54,194 bases of DNA from Roseateles sp. (GCA_019232985.1 JAFAMW010000023.1:1-54194); one strand, 5' to 3'. Positions 24,079-32,637 are shown, counted from the stretch's first letter. The notes: a model not told the origin generated them from the letters alone. Translations and numbers: made by a program.

Positions 24079-24687
24079 TCAGGGCAGCGGCGGGGGCGGC
24101 AGCGGCGCGGCGCCGCCGGCGGCCGGCCGCGGCAGGAACATCTGCAGCGTCAGGCGCGCGGGCGCGTTCGGCGTCGTCGCCGTCACGCAATGCCATTCGG
24201 TGTCGGTCATCAGCGCGTAGGCGTTGTGGCGCGGCCGGATCATCTGGCATTGCAGCGGCGGTGCCGCGAAGTCGTGGCGCTCGATGCCGACGCCCCAGTC
24301 CTGCCAGCAGAACGCGCCGCCATGGTCGGGGTGCCAGTCGCGGTTCAGGTACACCGTCATCGAGTACTTGTCGGTGAAGTCGCTGTGCCAGGGGATGTAG
24401 CTGCCAGCCGGCCAGGCGTAGAACATCACCGTCACGCCCTGGTGCAGATAGGGCAGCTTGCCGCGCGCGTGGAGCTCGGCGAGCAGCTCGTCGGAAAAGC
24501 CGGCCTCGATCGGGTGCACGATCACCGGCGCGCTCGCGTGGACGATGCCGGCGTCCCAGAGGTTGACGTTGGTGTTCCAGACCGCCTGCTTGCGGCGCGC
24601 CTCGATATAGCGGACCAGCTTGTCGAGCGTGGCTTCGCTGAGGGCTTCGCGCCCGTGGATGACGGCCAAGATCCTGCCCTCCGGCAT
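24079..24687 (-). CDS. 2-oxoglutarate/Fe(II)-dependent oxygenase, prolyl-hydroxylase-like
   Basis: A 202-residue protein from an ATG at 24687. The HxD of the iron triad is HSDF (about residue 106), the distal His is in DTEWHCVT (about 164), and the 2OG-binding Arg follows in ARLTLQMFL. WPAGSYIPWHSDFTDKYSMT and YLNRDWHPDHGGAFCW match the P4H-like 2OG-Fe(II) fold. The target (protein, peptide or small molecule) is unknown. It converges with the Lrp gene and is divergent from the patatin-like lipoprotein gene. The last 15 residues are rich in Pro. Confidence 0.82.
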   Translation of the reverse strand: MPEGRILAVIHGREALSEATLDKLVRYIEARRKQAVWNTNVNLWDAGIVHASAPVIVHPIEAGFSDELLAELHARGKLPYLHQGVTVMFYAWPAGSYIPWHSDFTDKYSMTVYLNRDWHPDHGGAFCWQDWGVGIERHDFAAPPLQCQMIRPRHNAYALMTDTEWHCVTATTPNAPARLTLQMFLPRPAAGGAAPLPPPPLP

Positions 24688-24763
24688 TTTGCAAGGCGAG
24701 CAGGCTAGCGGGCCGATTTGAACGCCGCGTGACCGATCCGTGACCTGGCCGACAATTGCGCCC

Positions 24764-25693
24764 ATGTCCGCCCCGTCCCGTCGCGCCCTGCTCGGCGCCT
24801 GTGCCGCGCTGACGCTTTCGGCGTGCAGCTCCGTCCCGCTGATCCCGCAGGCGCCGCCGCCGGCCGTCCCCGAGACGCCGCCCGCGCCGCCCCCCCAGGT
24901 GCCACCGCCGCCGCCCAAGCCGCCGCGCGTCGGCCTCGCGCTCGGCGGCGGCGCCGCGCGCGGTTTCGCCCATATCGGCGTGATCCAGGTGCTCGAGGAG
25001 TCGGGCATCAAGGTCGACCTCGTCGCCGGCACCTCGGCCGGTAGCCTCGTCGCCGCGCTCTACGCGGCCGGTCGCAACGGCGCCGAGCTCGCCCGGCTCG
25101 CCGAGACCATGGACGAGGGCGCGATCACCGACTGGACCTTCCCGATGCGCGGCCTGATCCGCGGCGAGGCGCTCGCGCGCTACGTGCGCGAGAAGACCGG
25201 CGCGCGCCTGATCGAGCAGATGGCGCTGCCGCTGGGCATCGTCGCGACCGACCTCGAGAGCGGCCAGCCCGTGTGCTTCCGGCGCGGCGACACCGGCACC
25301 GCGGTGCGCGCGTCGAGCAGCGTGCCGACGATCTTCGAGCCCGTGCAGATCGGCGGACGCGACTATGTCGACGGCGGCCTCGTCGCGCCGGTGCCGGTGC
25401 GCGCGGCGCGCGAGATGGGCGCCGAGATGCTGATCGCCGTCGACATCTCGTCGCCGCCGAGCGCCAAGCCCGAGACCGACGCGCTGCACATGCTGCTCCA
25501 GACCGTCGCGATCATGGGCCGCAGCATCAACAACTACGAGCTGCGCGAGGCCGACGTCGTGCTGCGCCCCAAGCTCGCGGGCATCGGCAGCGCCGACTTC
25601 ACGGCGCGGCGCCGCGCGATCCAGGCCGGCCGCGAGGCCGCCGCGGCGATGCTGCCGGAGATCCGCCGGGCGATCGAGGCGAAGACTCGATGA
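24764..25693 (+). CDS. Patatin-like phospholipase lipoprotein
   Basis: A 309-residue protein from an ATG at 24764. Residues 1-22 carry a lipoprotein signal with lipobox LSAC and Ser at +2, consistent with sorting to the outer membrane. A Pro-rich spacer (about 30-60) follows. The patatin domain has the oxyanion loop LALGGGAARGFAHIG, nucleophile Ser in GTSAGS, and the catalytic Asp in DGGLV. It resembles the RssA/YchK class of acyl hydrolases. Likely activity: lipid acyl hydrolysis at the inner face of the outer membrane; substrate unknown. Ends 20 bp before the convergent response-regulator gene. Confidence 0.9.
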   Translation: MSAPSRRALLGACAALTLSACSSVPLIPQAPPPAVPETPPAPPPQVPPPPPKPPRVGLALGGGAARGFAHIGVIQVLEESGIKVDLVAGTSAGSLVAALYAAGRNGAELARLAETMDEGAITDWTFPMRGLIRGEALARYVREKTGARLIEQMALPLGIVATDLESGQPVCFRRGDTGTAVRASSSVPTIFEPVQIGGRDYVDGGLVAPVPVRAAREMGAEMLIAVDISSPPSAKPETDALHMLLQTVAIMGRSINNYELREADVVLRPKLAGIGSADFTARRRAIQAGREAAAAMLPEIRRAIEAKTR

Positions 25694-25713
25694 AAGCGCG
25701 CTGACGGCGCGAG

Positions 25714-26349
25714 TCAAGAATCCGGGTACTGCGCGAGCAGCGCGCCGAGCTCCGCGCTCGAGCGCAGCTCGAGCTTGGCGAACACGCGCGCGCGGTAGAC
25801 CTCGACGGTGCGCATCGCGAGGTTGAGCTCGGCCGCGATCTGCTTGTTCAGGCGGCCCGCGGCGACGAGGCGCATCACGTCGCGCTCGCGCGGCGTCAGG
25901 CTCGCGAGGCGCGCGTGGACCTCGGCGTCGCGCGCCGCGTGCTGCTGCATGGCCGCGGCGACGCCGAGCGCCTGCTCGATGCGGTCGACGAGCGTGTTGT
26001 CGCTATAGGGTTTCTCGAGGAAGTCGAACGCGCCGCGCTTGAGCGCCTCGACGACCATCGGGATGTCGCCATGGCCGCTGAGGAACAGCACCGGGTGGCG
26101 CAGGCCGCGCGCGAGCAGCGCCTCGTGCACGGCCGGGCCGCTCATGCCGGCCATGCGCACGTCGAGCACGAAGCAGCCGGGCGGCACGCGCTCGCCCCAG
26201 GCCGCGAGCTGCTCGAGCAGCGCCTCGCCGCTCGCGAAGTCCATCACCGCGAGGCCGCGCGAGCGCAGCAGAAAGCTCAGCGCCGCGCGCACGGCCGGTT
26301 CGTCGTCGACGAGGAAGACGGTCATCGGGTCGGTGGAGGAGGTCGTCAC
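25714..26349 (-). CDS. FixJ/DctR-type response regulator
   Basis: A 211-residue protein. The receiver domain is at about 10-125, with VDDE, phospho-acceptor Asp in CFVLDVRMAGMSG, and Lys in FLEKPYSD. A LuxR/FixJ HTH is at about 145-205 (SLTPRERDVMRLVAAGRLNK, then RTVEVYRARVFAKLE). The GTG start at 26349 is preferred because GGGAG lies about 8 nt upstream and GTGA overlaps the kinase stop by 4 bp; an ATG at 26325 is the alternative. Cognate to the kinase upstream. The divergent dctP gene suggests control of C4-dicarboxylate uptake (inference). Confidence 0.9.
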   Translation of the reverse strand: MTTSSTDPMTVFLVDDEPAVRAALSFLLRSRGLAVMDFASGEALLEQLAAWGERVPPGCFVLDVRMAGMSGPAVHEALLARGLRHPVLFLSGHGDIPMVVEALKRGAFDFLEKPYSDNTLVDRIEQALGVAAAMQQHAARDAEVHARLASLTPRERDVMRLVAAGRLNKQIAAELNLAMRTVEVYRARVFAKLELRSSAELGALLAQYPDS

Positions 26350-28268
26350 GTTTCGGGCTCCCAGCAGGGCAGGGTCACGCTGAACACGGCGCCGCCGCCG
26401 GGCGCGTCGGCCGCGTCGAACGCGCCCTGGTGCGATTCGATCAGGCTGCGGCAGATCGCGAGGCCCAGGCCCATGCCCTCGCGCTTGGTCGAGAAGAAGG
26501 GCTGGCACAGCTCGCCGATCGTCAGGCCGTTCAGGCCCGCGCCGCGGTCGCGCAGGTCGGCGCGCATGAAGCCGCCGGCCGGCGCGAGGTCGACGTCGAG
26601 GCGACGCTCGGCGGACGGCGTCGCGGCCATCGCGTCGGCCGAGTTGCGCATCAGGTTCACGAACACCTGCTCGAGCAGCACCGGGTCGCCGCGCACCGGC
26701 CGCAGCGCCGGCGCGACGCGGATCGTCACGACGACGTCGCGCTGCGCGAACTCCTGGCCGAGCAGCTCGCCGGCCTGGCGCACGACCTGCTCGAGGTCGA
26801 CGGCCTCGTCGCGCGGCTCGTGGCGCGACAGGAACTCGCGGATGCGCGCGACGATGCGGCCGGCCTGCGCCGCGTGGTCGGCCAGGGTCTGCAGCGCGCC
26901 GAGCATGTCGGCCTCGGGCATCGCGCGGTTGCGCATCGCGTTGAGCAGGCCCGTGCTGTAGCTGTTGATCACGGTCAGCGGCTGGTTCAGCTCGTGGGCG
27001 AGCGTCGAGGCGATCTCGCCGAAAGTCGTGAGCCGCGCGTGGTGGGCGAGCTGCTCGAACTGGCGGCGCTCGCGCTCCTCGGCCGCGCGCCGCGCCGTGA
27101 TGTCGAGCACCGAGCCGAGCCAGCCGACCTGGCGGCCGCTCGCGTCGATCAGCGGCGCGTCGAGCACGACGACGCGGATCTCGCGGCCGCCCGAATGGCG
27201 CCAGGTCGCCTCGTAGCCGCCCGGCGGCGCGTTGCCCGCGAGGTTGCGGTGGTGGCGCATCATCGCGTCCTCGATGTCGCCGGGCAGCCAGTAGGGGTAG
27301 GGCACGCCGGCGCCGATCAGGCGCTCGGCCGGGATGCCGACGAGCTGTTCGAAGCGCCTATTCACGTAGAGCAGGCGGCCGTCGAGGTCGCGCGCGCGCA
27401 GCCCGACCTGCATCGAGTCCTCCATCACGCGGCGCCAGCCGGCCTCGGTGCGCCACGCGTTGCTGACCGTCAGCGCGCGCTTCATCTGGCGGCGCAGCAG
27501 CCAGCTGGCCCAGCCGATCAGCACGAGAAAGCCGGGCAGCAGCAGCGCGGGCAGGCGCTGGTGCCAGCGCCTGAGCTTGTCGCGCGCGGTCAGCTCGAGC
27601 GAGACGCCGGGCAGCGGCGGGTCGAAGGAGATGCGGTGCGAGACGCCGTCGGGCAGGCCCTGGGGCTGGTCGGCCGCGCCCGAGATCTCGATGTCGTTCT
27701 GGTCGAGCATGCGCACCTCGTAGCGGCGCGCGAGCCACCAGGGCACGTACTGGCGCAGCAGCTGGCCGGCCTGGAGCCGCGCGATCAGCTCGCCGCGCTG
27801 CACGCCGGCCGCGTCGACGACGGGCGCGTGCAGGTGGATCGACAGGCCCTGGCCGCGCCCGCTCGCGACCACGGCGGCCGAGTCCGGCGCCTCCTGCAGG
27901 ATGCGCTGGTCGGGGCCGAGCCAGGTCACGCTGACCCAGCCGCGGCGCAGCGCCTGGAGCAGGCGCTCGTCGTCCTGCAGGTGCGGGCGTGGCTGGTCGG
28001 GGCGCGCCCGGCCGAGATCCCGGGCCATCTGGTCGAGGCGCTCCTGCTCGGCCTGGACCACGCCGCGCAGCGTCGCCTCGAGCGACAGCGCGTCCGTGAT
28101 CAGCGTGGTCTGCTGGTTGTCGGCCTCGAGCTGGTCCTCGTGCTGGAGCCAGACCGCGGCGACCAGCGCGAACACCAGGCCGAGCACGAGCGGCAGCCAC
28201 CACAGACCCATGCCGGCGACGGCCGGCGGGGCCTTGGACGCGGGGCTGTCGGTGAGCTCGGCAAGCAT
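26346..28268 (-). CDS. DctS-like PAS sensor histidine kinase
   Basis: A 640-residue kinase from an ATG at 28268. TM1 is at about residues 20-40 (LWWLPLVLGLVFALVAAVWL), then a periplasmic sensing region of about 220 residues, and TM2 near 260 (LLLPGFLVLIGWASWLL). A PAS domain is at about 290-405 with PYPYW and LGSVLDITARR. HisKA has phospho-His in TLAHELNQPLTVINSY (about 445). HATPase_c has VNLMRNSADAM, DRGAGLNG and GMGLGLAICRSLIESHQG. The architecture equals DctS of TRAP systems. Coupled to its regulator by a 4-bp overlap and divergent from the TRAP binding protein gene across 122 bp. Confidence 0.9.
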   Translation of the reverse strand: MLAELTDSPASKAPPAVAGMGLWWLPLVLGLVFALVAAVWLQHEDQLEADNQQTTLITDALSLEATLRGVVQAEQERLDQMARDLGRARPDQPRPHLQDDERLLQALRRGWVSVTWLGPDQRILQEAPDSAAVVASGRGQGLSIHLHAPVVDAAGVQRGELIARLQAGQLLRQYVPWWLARRYEVRMLDQNDIEISGAADQPQGLPDGVSHRISFDPPLPGVSLELTARDKLRRWHQRLPALLLPGFLVLIGWASWLLRRQMKRALTVSNAWRTEAGWRRVMEDSMQVGLRARDLDGRLLYVNRRFEQLVGIPAERLIGAGVPYPYWLPGDIEDAMMRHHRNLAGNAPPGGYEATWRHSGGREIRVVVLDAPLIDASGRQVGWLGSVLDITARRAAEERERRQFEQLAHHARLTTFGEIASTLAHELNQPLTVINSYSTGLLNAMRNRAMPEADMLGALQTLADHAAQAGRIVARIREFLSRHEPRDEAVDLEQVVRQAGELLGQEFAQRDVVVTIRVAPALRPVRGDPVLLEQVFVNLMRNSADAMAATPSAERRLDVDLAPAGGFMRADLRDRGAGLNGLTIGELCQPFFSTKREGMGLGLAICRSLIESHQGAFDAADAPGGGAVFSVTLPCWEPET

Positions 28269-28390
28269 GGCGGGCAGTCTAGGGCCTGGGGGCGTGGCGC
28301 CCGGGCGCCGCCGCGGCGCTGCGGAAATCCACACTCCCGGGGCCGCGGGGCATTGCCGAGCATGCGGCGTCCGTTGTCCGAGGAGGCCCC

Positions 28391-29413
28391 ATGTCCGACG
28401 CCGTCAATCGCCGCCAGCTCGTCGCGGGGCTCGCCGCGGGGCTGGGCCTGCCCGGTCTGCGCGGGGCGCGCGCCGACGCGCCGATCGTGATCAAGTTCAG
28501 CCATGTCGTCGCGCCCGATACGCCCAAGGGCAAGGGCGCGCTGCGCTTCAAGGCGCTTGTCGAGGCGCGCACGCATGGGCGCGTGCGCGTCGAGGTCTAC
28601 CCGGACAGCCAACTCTACCAGGACAAGGAGGAGGTCGAGGCGCTGCAGCTCGGCTCGGTGCAGATGCTCGCGCCCTCGCTGTCCAAGTTCGCGCCGCTCG
28701 GCGTGCGCGAGTTCGAGGTCTTCGACCTGCCCTTCCTGTTCAAGGACCAGGCCGCCTACCGTGCGCTGACCGAGGGCCGGCTCGGCCGCGAGCTGCTCGA
28801 CCGGCTCGAGACCACGGGCGTCAAGGGCCTTGCCTACTGGGACAACGGCTTCACGATGATGAGCGCGAACCGGCCGCTGCGCCATGTCGCGGACTTCCGT
28901 GGCCTGAAGATGCGCATCCAGAGCTCCAAGGTGCTCGACGCGCAGATGCGCGCGCTCGGCGCGGTGCCGCAGGTGCTCGCGTTCGGCGAGCTCTACCAGG
29001 CGCTGCAGACCGGCGTCGTCGACGGCACCGAGACGACGCCGTCGAACATCTACACGCAGCGCCTGTACGAGGTCCAGAAGTTCATCACGGCGTCGAACCA
29101 CGGCCACCTCGGCTACGCCGTGATCGTCAACAAGAAGTTCTGGGAGGGCCTGCCGACCGAGCTGCGCCTGGTGCTCGAGGCCGCGCTCAAGGAGTCGACC
29201 GGCTACGCGAACGCGCTCGCCGCGAGCGACAACGCCGCGGCCTTCGAGCGCATCAAGGCGAGCCGCCGGGTCGGCCTGATCGAGCTCGCGCCGGCCGAGG
29301 TCAACGAATGGAAGCGCGCGCTGATGCCCGTGCACCGCGAGATGGAGGAGCGTGTCGGCCGCGCGACGATCGACGCGGCCTACCAGGCGGCGGGCTTCAT
29401 CAAACCTGTGTAA
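28391..29413 (+). CDS. dctP: TRAP transporter solute-binding protein, DctP family
   Basis: A 340-residue protein; ATG at 28391 with GAGGAGG upstream. The signal is short with two Arg residues near the start (NRRQLVAGLAAGLGLPGL). Family blocks are IKFSHVVAPDTPKGKGAL, FDLPFLFKDQAAYRAL, LKMRIQSSKVLDAQMRALGA with the conserved substrate-binding Arg, and QALQTGVVDGTETTPSNIYT. This is the C4-dicarboxylate binding type. Unusually, no dctQ or dctM membrane genes follow; the next gene encodes a LON-domain protein. It probably serves a distant DctQM or acts as a periplasmic input for the divergent DctS-like kinase. Confidence 0.93.
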   Translation: MSDAVNRRQLVAGLAAGLGLPGLRGARADAPIVIKFSHVVAPDTPKGKGALRFKALVEARTHGRVRVEVYPDSQLYQDKEEVEALQLGSVQMLAPSLSKFAPLGVREFEVFDLPFLFKDQAAYRALTEGRLGRELLDRLETTGVKGLAYWDNGFTMMSANRPLRHVADFRGLKMRIQSSKVLDAQMRALGAVPQVLAFGELYQALQTGVVDGTETTPSNIYTQRLYEVQKFITASNHGHLGYAVIVNKKFWEGLPTELRLVLEAALKESTGYANALAASDNAAAFERIKASRRVGLIELAPAEVNEWKRALMPVHREMEERVGRATIDAAYQAAGFIKPV

Positions 29414-29432
29414 GCGCGCACAATCGCGCGCT

Positions 29433-30068
29433 GTGGCTGCCCCCCTGCCTGCGCCCTTGCCACTGTTCCCGCTGCAGTCGGTGCTGTTTCCCGGCGGCTG
29501 GCTGCGGCTGAGCGTGTTCGAGCCGCGCTACCTCGACCTGATGCGCCGCTGCGAGGCCAGCGGCGAACCGTTCGGCGTGGTCGGGCTCGTCGAGGGCCGC
29601 GAGGTCCGCGAGCGCGACGGCGAGGGCTTCCGGCGCGAGCGCTTCCACCCGATCGGTACGCTCGCCGAGCTCGTCAGCGTCGCGCGCCCGCAGGCCGGCC
29701 TGATGCAGATCTGCGCGCGCGGCACGCGGCGCTTCCGGCTCGACGCGAGCGAATGTCTCCCTCATGGCCTGTGGGTCGGCACGGCCGAACTGCTCGGGCT
29801 CGACCCGGCCGTCGCCGTACCCGGCGAGTTCAGCAGCGTCGCCAGCCTGCTGCGCAGCCTGCTGCACCAGCTCGAGCTCGGCGCGGCCGCGGCCGAGCTG
29901 CCGATCCAGCCGCCCTACGCGTGGGACGACTGCGGCTGGCTCGCGAACCGCTGGTGCGAACTGCTGCCGCTCGCTGACGCCGAGCGCCAGCGCCTGATGC
30001 AGCTCGACAACCCGCTGCTGCGGCTCGAGCTCGTCGCCGACCAGCTCGAAGGGCTCGGCATCCATTAG
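29433..30068 (+). CDS. LON peptidase substrate-binding (N-terminal) domain protein
   Basis: A 211-residue protein from a GTG at 29433, 19 bp after dctP; the frame is open earlier inside dctP but the domain begins here. LPLFPLQSVLFPGGWLRLSV, FEPRYLDLM and FGVVGLVEGREV are the start of the LON N-terminal substrate-binding domain. The helical end LLPLADAERQRLMQLDNPLLRLELV is also typical. There is no ATPase or protease domain, so this is the stand-alone form whose role is not established. Confidence 0.88.
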   Translation: MAAPLPAPLPLFPLQSVLFPGGWLRLSVFEPRYLDLMRRCEASGEPFGVVGLVEGREVRERDGEGFRRERFHPIGTLAELVSVARPQAGLMQICARGTRRFRLDASECLPHGLWVGTAELLGLDPAVAVPGEFSSVASLLRSLLHQLELGAAAAELPIQPPYAWDDCGWLANRWCELLPLADAERQRLMQLDNPLLRLELVADQLEGLGIH

Positions 30069-30107
30069 TTCCTTGCGAGGGACCGGGGCGGGCGTCGTCT
30101 GGCCGCT

Positions 30108-30157
30108 ATTTGTATTAATAGATTTATACAAATTTGGCCATATAGTGCTAATCTATA
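30108..30157 (+). promoter_or_regulatory. hipBA promoter/operators
   Basis: Two inverted repeats lie in an AT-rich patch directly before hipB. ATTTGTAT (30108-30115) / ATACAAAT (30126-30133) has a 10-bp spacer, and TATAG (30141-30145) / CTATA (30153-30157) a 7-bp spacer. The second overlaps a TATAGT -10-like box (30141-30146). HipB-type antitoxins bind palindromes in their own promoter, often two or more, so these are probable autoregulatory sites. Confidence 0.6.
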
Positions 30158-30160
30158 GCG

Positions 30161-30529
30161 ATGCCAAAAACGGCTCGCGCATTGCTCCAGCTCCCGCCGG
30201 CGACTGCCGGGGCCCTTGAAAAGCTCGGCGCCGACCTTGCCGTGGCGCGCCTGCGCCGCAAGGAATCGCTGCGCTCATGGGCCCAGCGCCTCGGCGTCAC
30301 GGTCGCGACGCTCCAACGGCTCGAAGCGGGCGATCCGTCCGTCGGCGTCGGCATCTTCGCGACCGCGCTGTGGCTGATCCAGCGCGACGGCGAGCTCGCG
30401 AACCTCGCGGCGCCCGAGCATGACCGCGGCGCCCTCGAGATGGACGTGCGCGAGGCCGTCGAGCTCGGCCGCGCGCGCGCGCGGGCCTCGGCGGCGGCGC
30501 GTGCGGCAGGTGGCGGCACAAAGGACTGA
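30161..30529 (+). CDS. hipB: HipB-like XRE-family antitoxin
   Basis: A 122-residue protein with a Cro/C1-type HTH at about residues 22-75 (LGADLAVARLRRKESLRSWAQRLGVTVATLQRLEAGDPSVG). It is followed one base later by the HipA gene, the usual antitoxin-toxin order, with inverted repeats in the promoter. It is expected to neutralise HipA and repress the operon. The Arg/Ala-rich C-terminal tail is likely flexible. Confidence 0.85.
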   Translation: MPKTARALLQLPPATAGALEKLGADLAVARLRRKESLRSWAQRLGVTVATLQRLEAGDPSVGVGIFATALWLIQRDGELANLAAPEHDRGALEMDVREAVELGRARARASAAARAAGGGTKD

Positions 30530-30530
30530 G

Positions 30531-31841
30531 ATGCGCCTGGACGAGCTCTACCTCTGGTACCTCGAGGACCCGGCCGCGCCGCGCTACGTCGGCGCGTTGC
30601 GCCTGGCCGTCGCCGGCAAGGGGGTGGCGCTGCGCTACGGCGAGGCCTGGCTGGCCGGCGGGTTCGCGCTGAGCGAGGACCTGCCGCTCGTCGACGCCGA
30701 GTTCCTGCCACCGGATCGCCTGGCCGCGGGCGCGCCGCGCGCGGTCGGTGCCGTCGACGACGCGAGGCCGGACCGCTGGGGCGAGAAAGTCATCCACTTC
30801 GTCGACAAGCCGAAGCGGCTCTCCCTGATGGAGTACCTGTACTACGCCGGCGACGACCGCTTCGGTGCGCTCGGCGTCTCCACGTCGTCGTCGAGCTACA
30901 GCCCGCGGGTCGGCGGGCCGCTGCCGCGGCTCGAGCAGGCGCAGCAGCTCAGCGAAGTGGTCGCCAAGATCGAGGCCGCGGAACCCATCGACCGGCTCGA
31001 GGCGAAGATTCTTGCCGGCGGCGGCAGCCCGCTCGGCGGCGCGAAGCCCAAGGCGCTCGTCGACATCGCCGGCGTGCAGTGGGTGATCAAATTCTTCAAC
31101 AACGAGCCCGTCGACGCGCCGCTCGTCGAGCACGCGACGATGACGCTCGCGAAGCGCGCCGGCATCGAGGTGGCCGAGACGCAGGTGGTTCGCCTGGTCG
31201 GGGCCAACGCGCTCGCGATCCGCCGCTTCGACCGCGCGCCCGGGCGCCGGATCCACAGCATTTCGGCGGGCACGGCGATCCGCGCGGCGACGGCATCGGG
31301 CACCGAGCCCGCGCTCGGCTACCCCGAGCTCGCGAGAATCCTGCGCCGCATCGGCGTCACCGACGGCGCAGCGAATCAGCGCGACGCGCGCGAACTGTTC
31401 CGCCGCATGGTGTTCAATATCCTGATCGACAACACCGACGACCACGAGAAGAACCATGCGCTGCTGGTCGTGAGCCCGTTCGCGAACGGCCGCCTGAAGC
31501 TTGCGCCGGCCTACGACGTCCTCCCGACGAACTCGGGGCAGGGCTATCAGGAGTTCATCTGCGGCGCCGACGGCCGCGACTCGACGCTGGCCAACGCGAT
31601 GTCCGAGTGCGCGGCGTTTGGCCTGCGGCCCGCCGAAGCCGCGGCCGAAGTGCAGGCGGTCATCGAGGTTGTCGACGACTGGCGCGCACATTTCGAGCAG
31701 GCCGGCGTGGTGCCGCGCGACATCGAGAGCCTGGCCGAGCGCATCGACGGCGAAGAGCTCCTCGCGCAGCGCCGCGGCTTCGACCCGGCGACGGTCCGGG
31801 CCGCGCCGGCCAGGCGCAAGCGCGCGAATCCGTTTCGTTGA
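30531..31841 (+). CDS. hipA: HipA-like serine/threonine kinase toxin
   Basis: A 436-residue protein from an ATG at 30531, one base after hipB. The N-terminal subdomain (about 1-100) precedes the loop ILAGGGSPLGGAKPKALV (about 160-177), the Gly-rich P-loop-like motif of HipA. The catalytic loop is NILIDNTDDHEKNHALL (about 300-316) and the metal-binding motif YDVLPTNS (about 330). Kinase residues look intact, so it should be active. Characterised HipA proteins phosphorylate aminoacyl-tRNA synthetases such as GltX; the target here is unknown. Confidence 0.88.
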   Translation: MRLDELYLWYLEDPAAPRYVGALRLAVAGKGVALRYGEAWLAGGFALSEDLPLVDAEFLPPDRLAAGAPRAVGAVDDARPDRWGEKVIHFVDKPKRLSLMEYLYYAGDDRFGALGVSTSSSSYSPRVGGPLPRLEQAQQLSEVVAKIEAAEPIDRLEAKILAGGGSPLGGAKPKALVDIAGVQWVIKFFNNEPVDAPLVEHATMTLAKRAGIEVAETQVVRLVGANALAIRRFDRAPGRRIHSISAGTAIRAATASGTEPALGYPELARILRRIGVTDGAANQRDARELFRRMVFNILIDNTDDHEKNHALLVVSPFANGRLKLAPAYDVLPTNSGQGYQEFICGADGRDSTLANAMSECAAFGLRPAEAAAEVQAVIEVVDDWRAHFEQAGVVPRDIESLAERIDGEELLAQRRGFDPATVRAAPARRKRANPFR

Positions 31842-31853
31842 GGAAGCGAAAAA

Positions 31854-31876
31854 AAACCCGGCACAAGGCCGGGTTT
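31854..31876. terminator. Bidirectional terminator between hipA and phaP
   Basis: AAACCCGGC (31854-31862) and GCCGGGTTT (31868-31876) form a 9-bp stem with a 5-nt loop. The run of A on the left supplies a good U-tract for the minus-strand phasin transcript; the right side has TTTG only. Confidence 0.85.
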
Positions 31877-31938
31877 GAATCAGTGCAGGGAAAGCCTAAA
31901 GCTTCGCGCGGTGCACCGAGGAGACAAGGGGTAGTGGC

Positions 31939-32496
31939 TTAGGCGGCCGCGCGCTTGGTCGAGCGCGTGGCGGTCTGCGAAGCCTTGACGGCCTGGCTCG
32001 TCGCGGCCTGGAAGTTCGCTTCGGCGACTTCGCTGGCTTGCTTGACGGCCTTCTGGACCGACTCGAAGGTGTTCTGGGCGGCGGCGACGGCCGACTTGAC
32101 CAGCGCGACGGCGTTCTCGGAACCGGCCGGCGCGTTCTTCGCGGCGGTGTCGATCACGGCGGCGAACTTCTTCTGTGCGTCGGCGAACTGGGCTTCGGCG
32201 GCCTTGACGACTTCGGCGTTGGTGTTCGACGCGATTTCGTACACGTGGCGGCTGTAGGCGGCGGCCTTCTCGGCGCTCGGCTGGAGCAGCGAGGACTGCA
32301 GGTTCAGCAGCTCTTGCGCGTCCTTGACCGACAGGGCGGCCTGGCTCGTCTCGGCGACTTCGCTCAGGGCGGTCTTCGCGACTTGCAGGTTCAGTTCCAC
32401 CAGCTTCTCCACGCCTTCGAAGGCCTTGTTCGTCAGACCGAACAGGGTTTCGAGGTTGGCCTTCTGGGCGGCGAGGACTTGTTCAGCGGTCAGCAT
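31939..32496 (-). CDS. phaP: Phasin (polyhydroxyalkanoate granule-associated protein)
   Basis: A 185-residue helical protein with the phasin pattern: [20 protein letters not shown] at the start, [45 protein letters not shown], and an Ala/Lys-rich tail like that of PhaP/PhaF proteins. ATG at 32496 with AAGGAG upstream. It coats PHA granules in the cytoplasm, showing that the organism stores polyhydroxyalkanoate. Single gene with its own promoter and terminator. Confidence 0.95.
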   Translation of the reverse strand: MLTAEQVLAAQKANLETLFGLTNKAFEGVEKLVELNLQVAKTALSEVAETSQAALSVKDAQELLNLQSSLLQPSAEKAAAYSRHVYEIASNTNAEVVKAAEAQFADAQKKFAAVIDTAAKNAPAGSENAVALVKSAVAAAQNTFESVQKAVKQASEVAEANFQAATSQAVKASQTATRSTKRAAA

Positions 32497-32560
32497 CTTG
32501 GGCTCCTTGGATCGGGGCTCCGCCCCGTGGGTTGATGTTCAACTGGCTTGTTTCGCGGTG

Positions 32561-32637
32561 TTTTGCTGCACCGCACAATTCGAAGTATATGGATCCAATC
32601 GGCGATTGCAAGAACTTTTTGTGCGTCGCAACAAAAA
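32561..32637 (-). promoter_or_regulatory. phaP promoter bracketed by two inverted copies of an operator-like motif
   Basis: The minus-strand promoter is TTGCAA (32606-32611) and TATACT (32584-32589) with a 16-bp spacer. One motif copy, TTTTGCTGCACCGCACAATT, lies on the plus strand at 32561-32580, near the expected start of transcription. A second copy in the opposite orientation, TTTTGTTGCGACGCACAAAA, lies on the minus strand just upstream of the -35 (32617-32636). The phasin repressor PhaR is the obvious candidate binder (inference). Confidence 0.6.

Noticed and set aside
26430..28490. A 686-codon plus-strand frame opposite the DctS-like kinase
   Set aside because: Arg/Ala/Gln-rich shadow frame spanning two divergent real genes.
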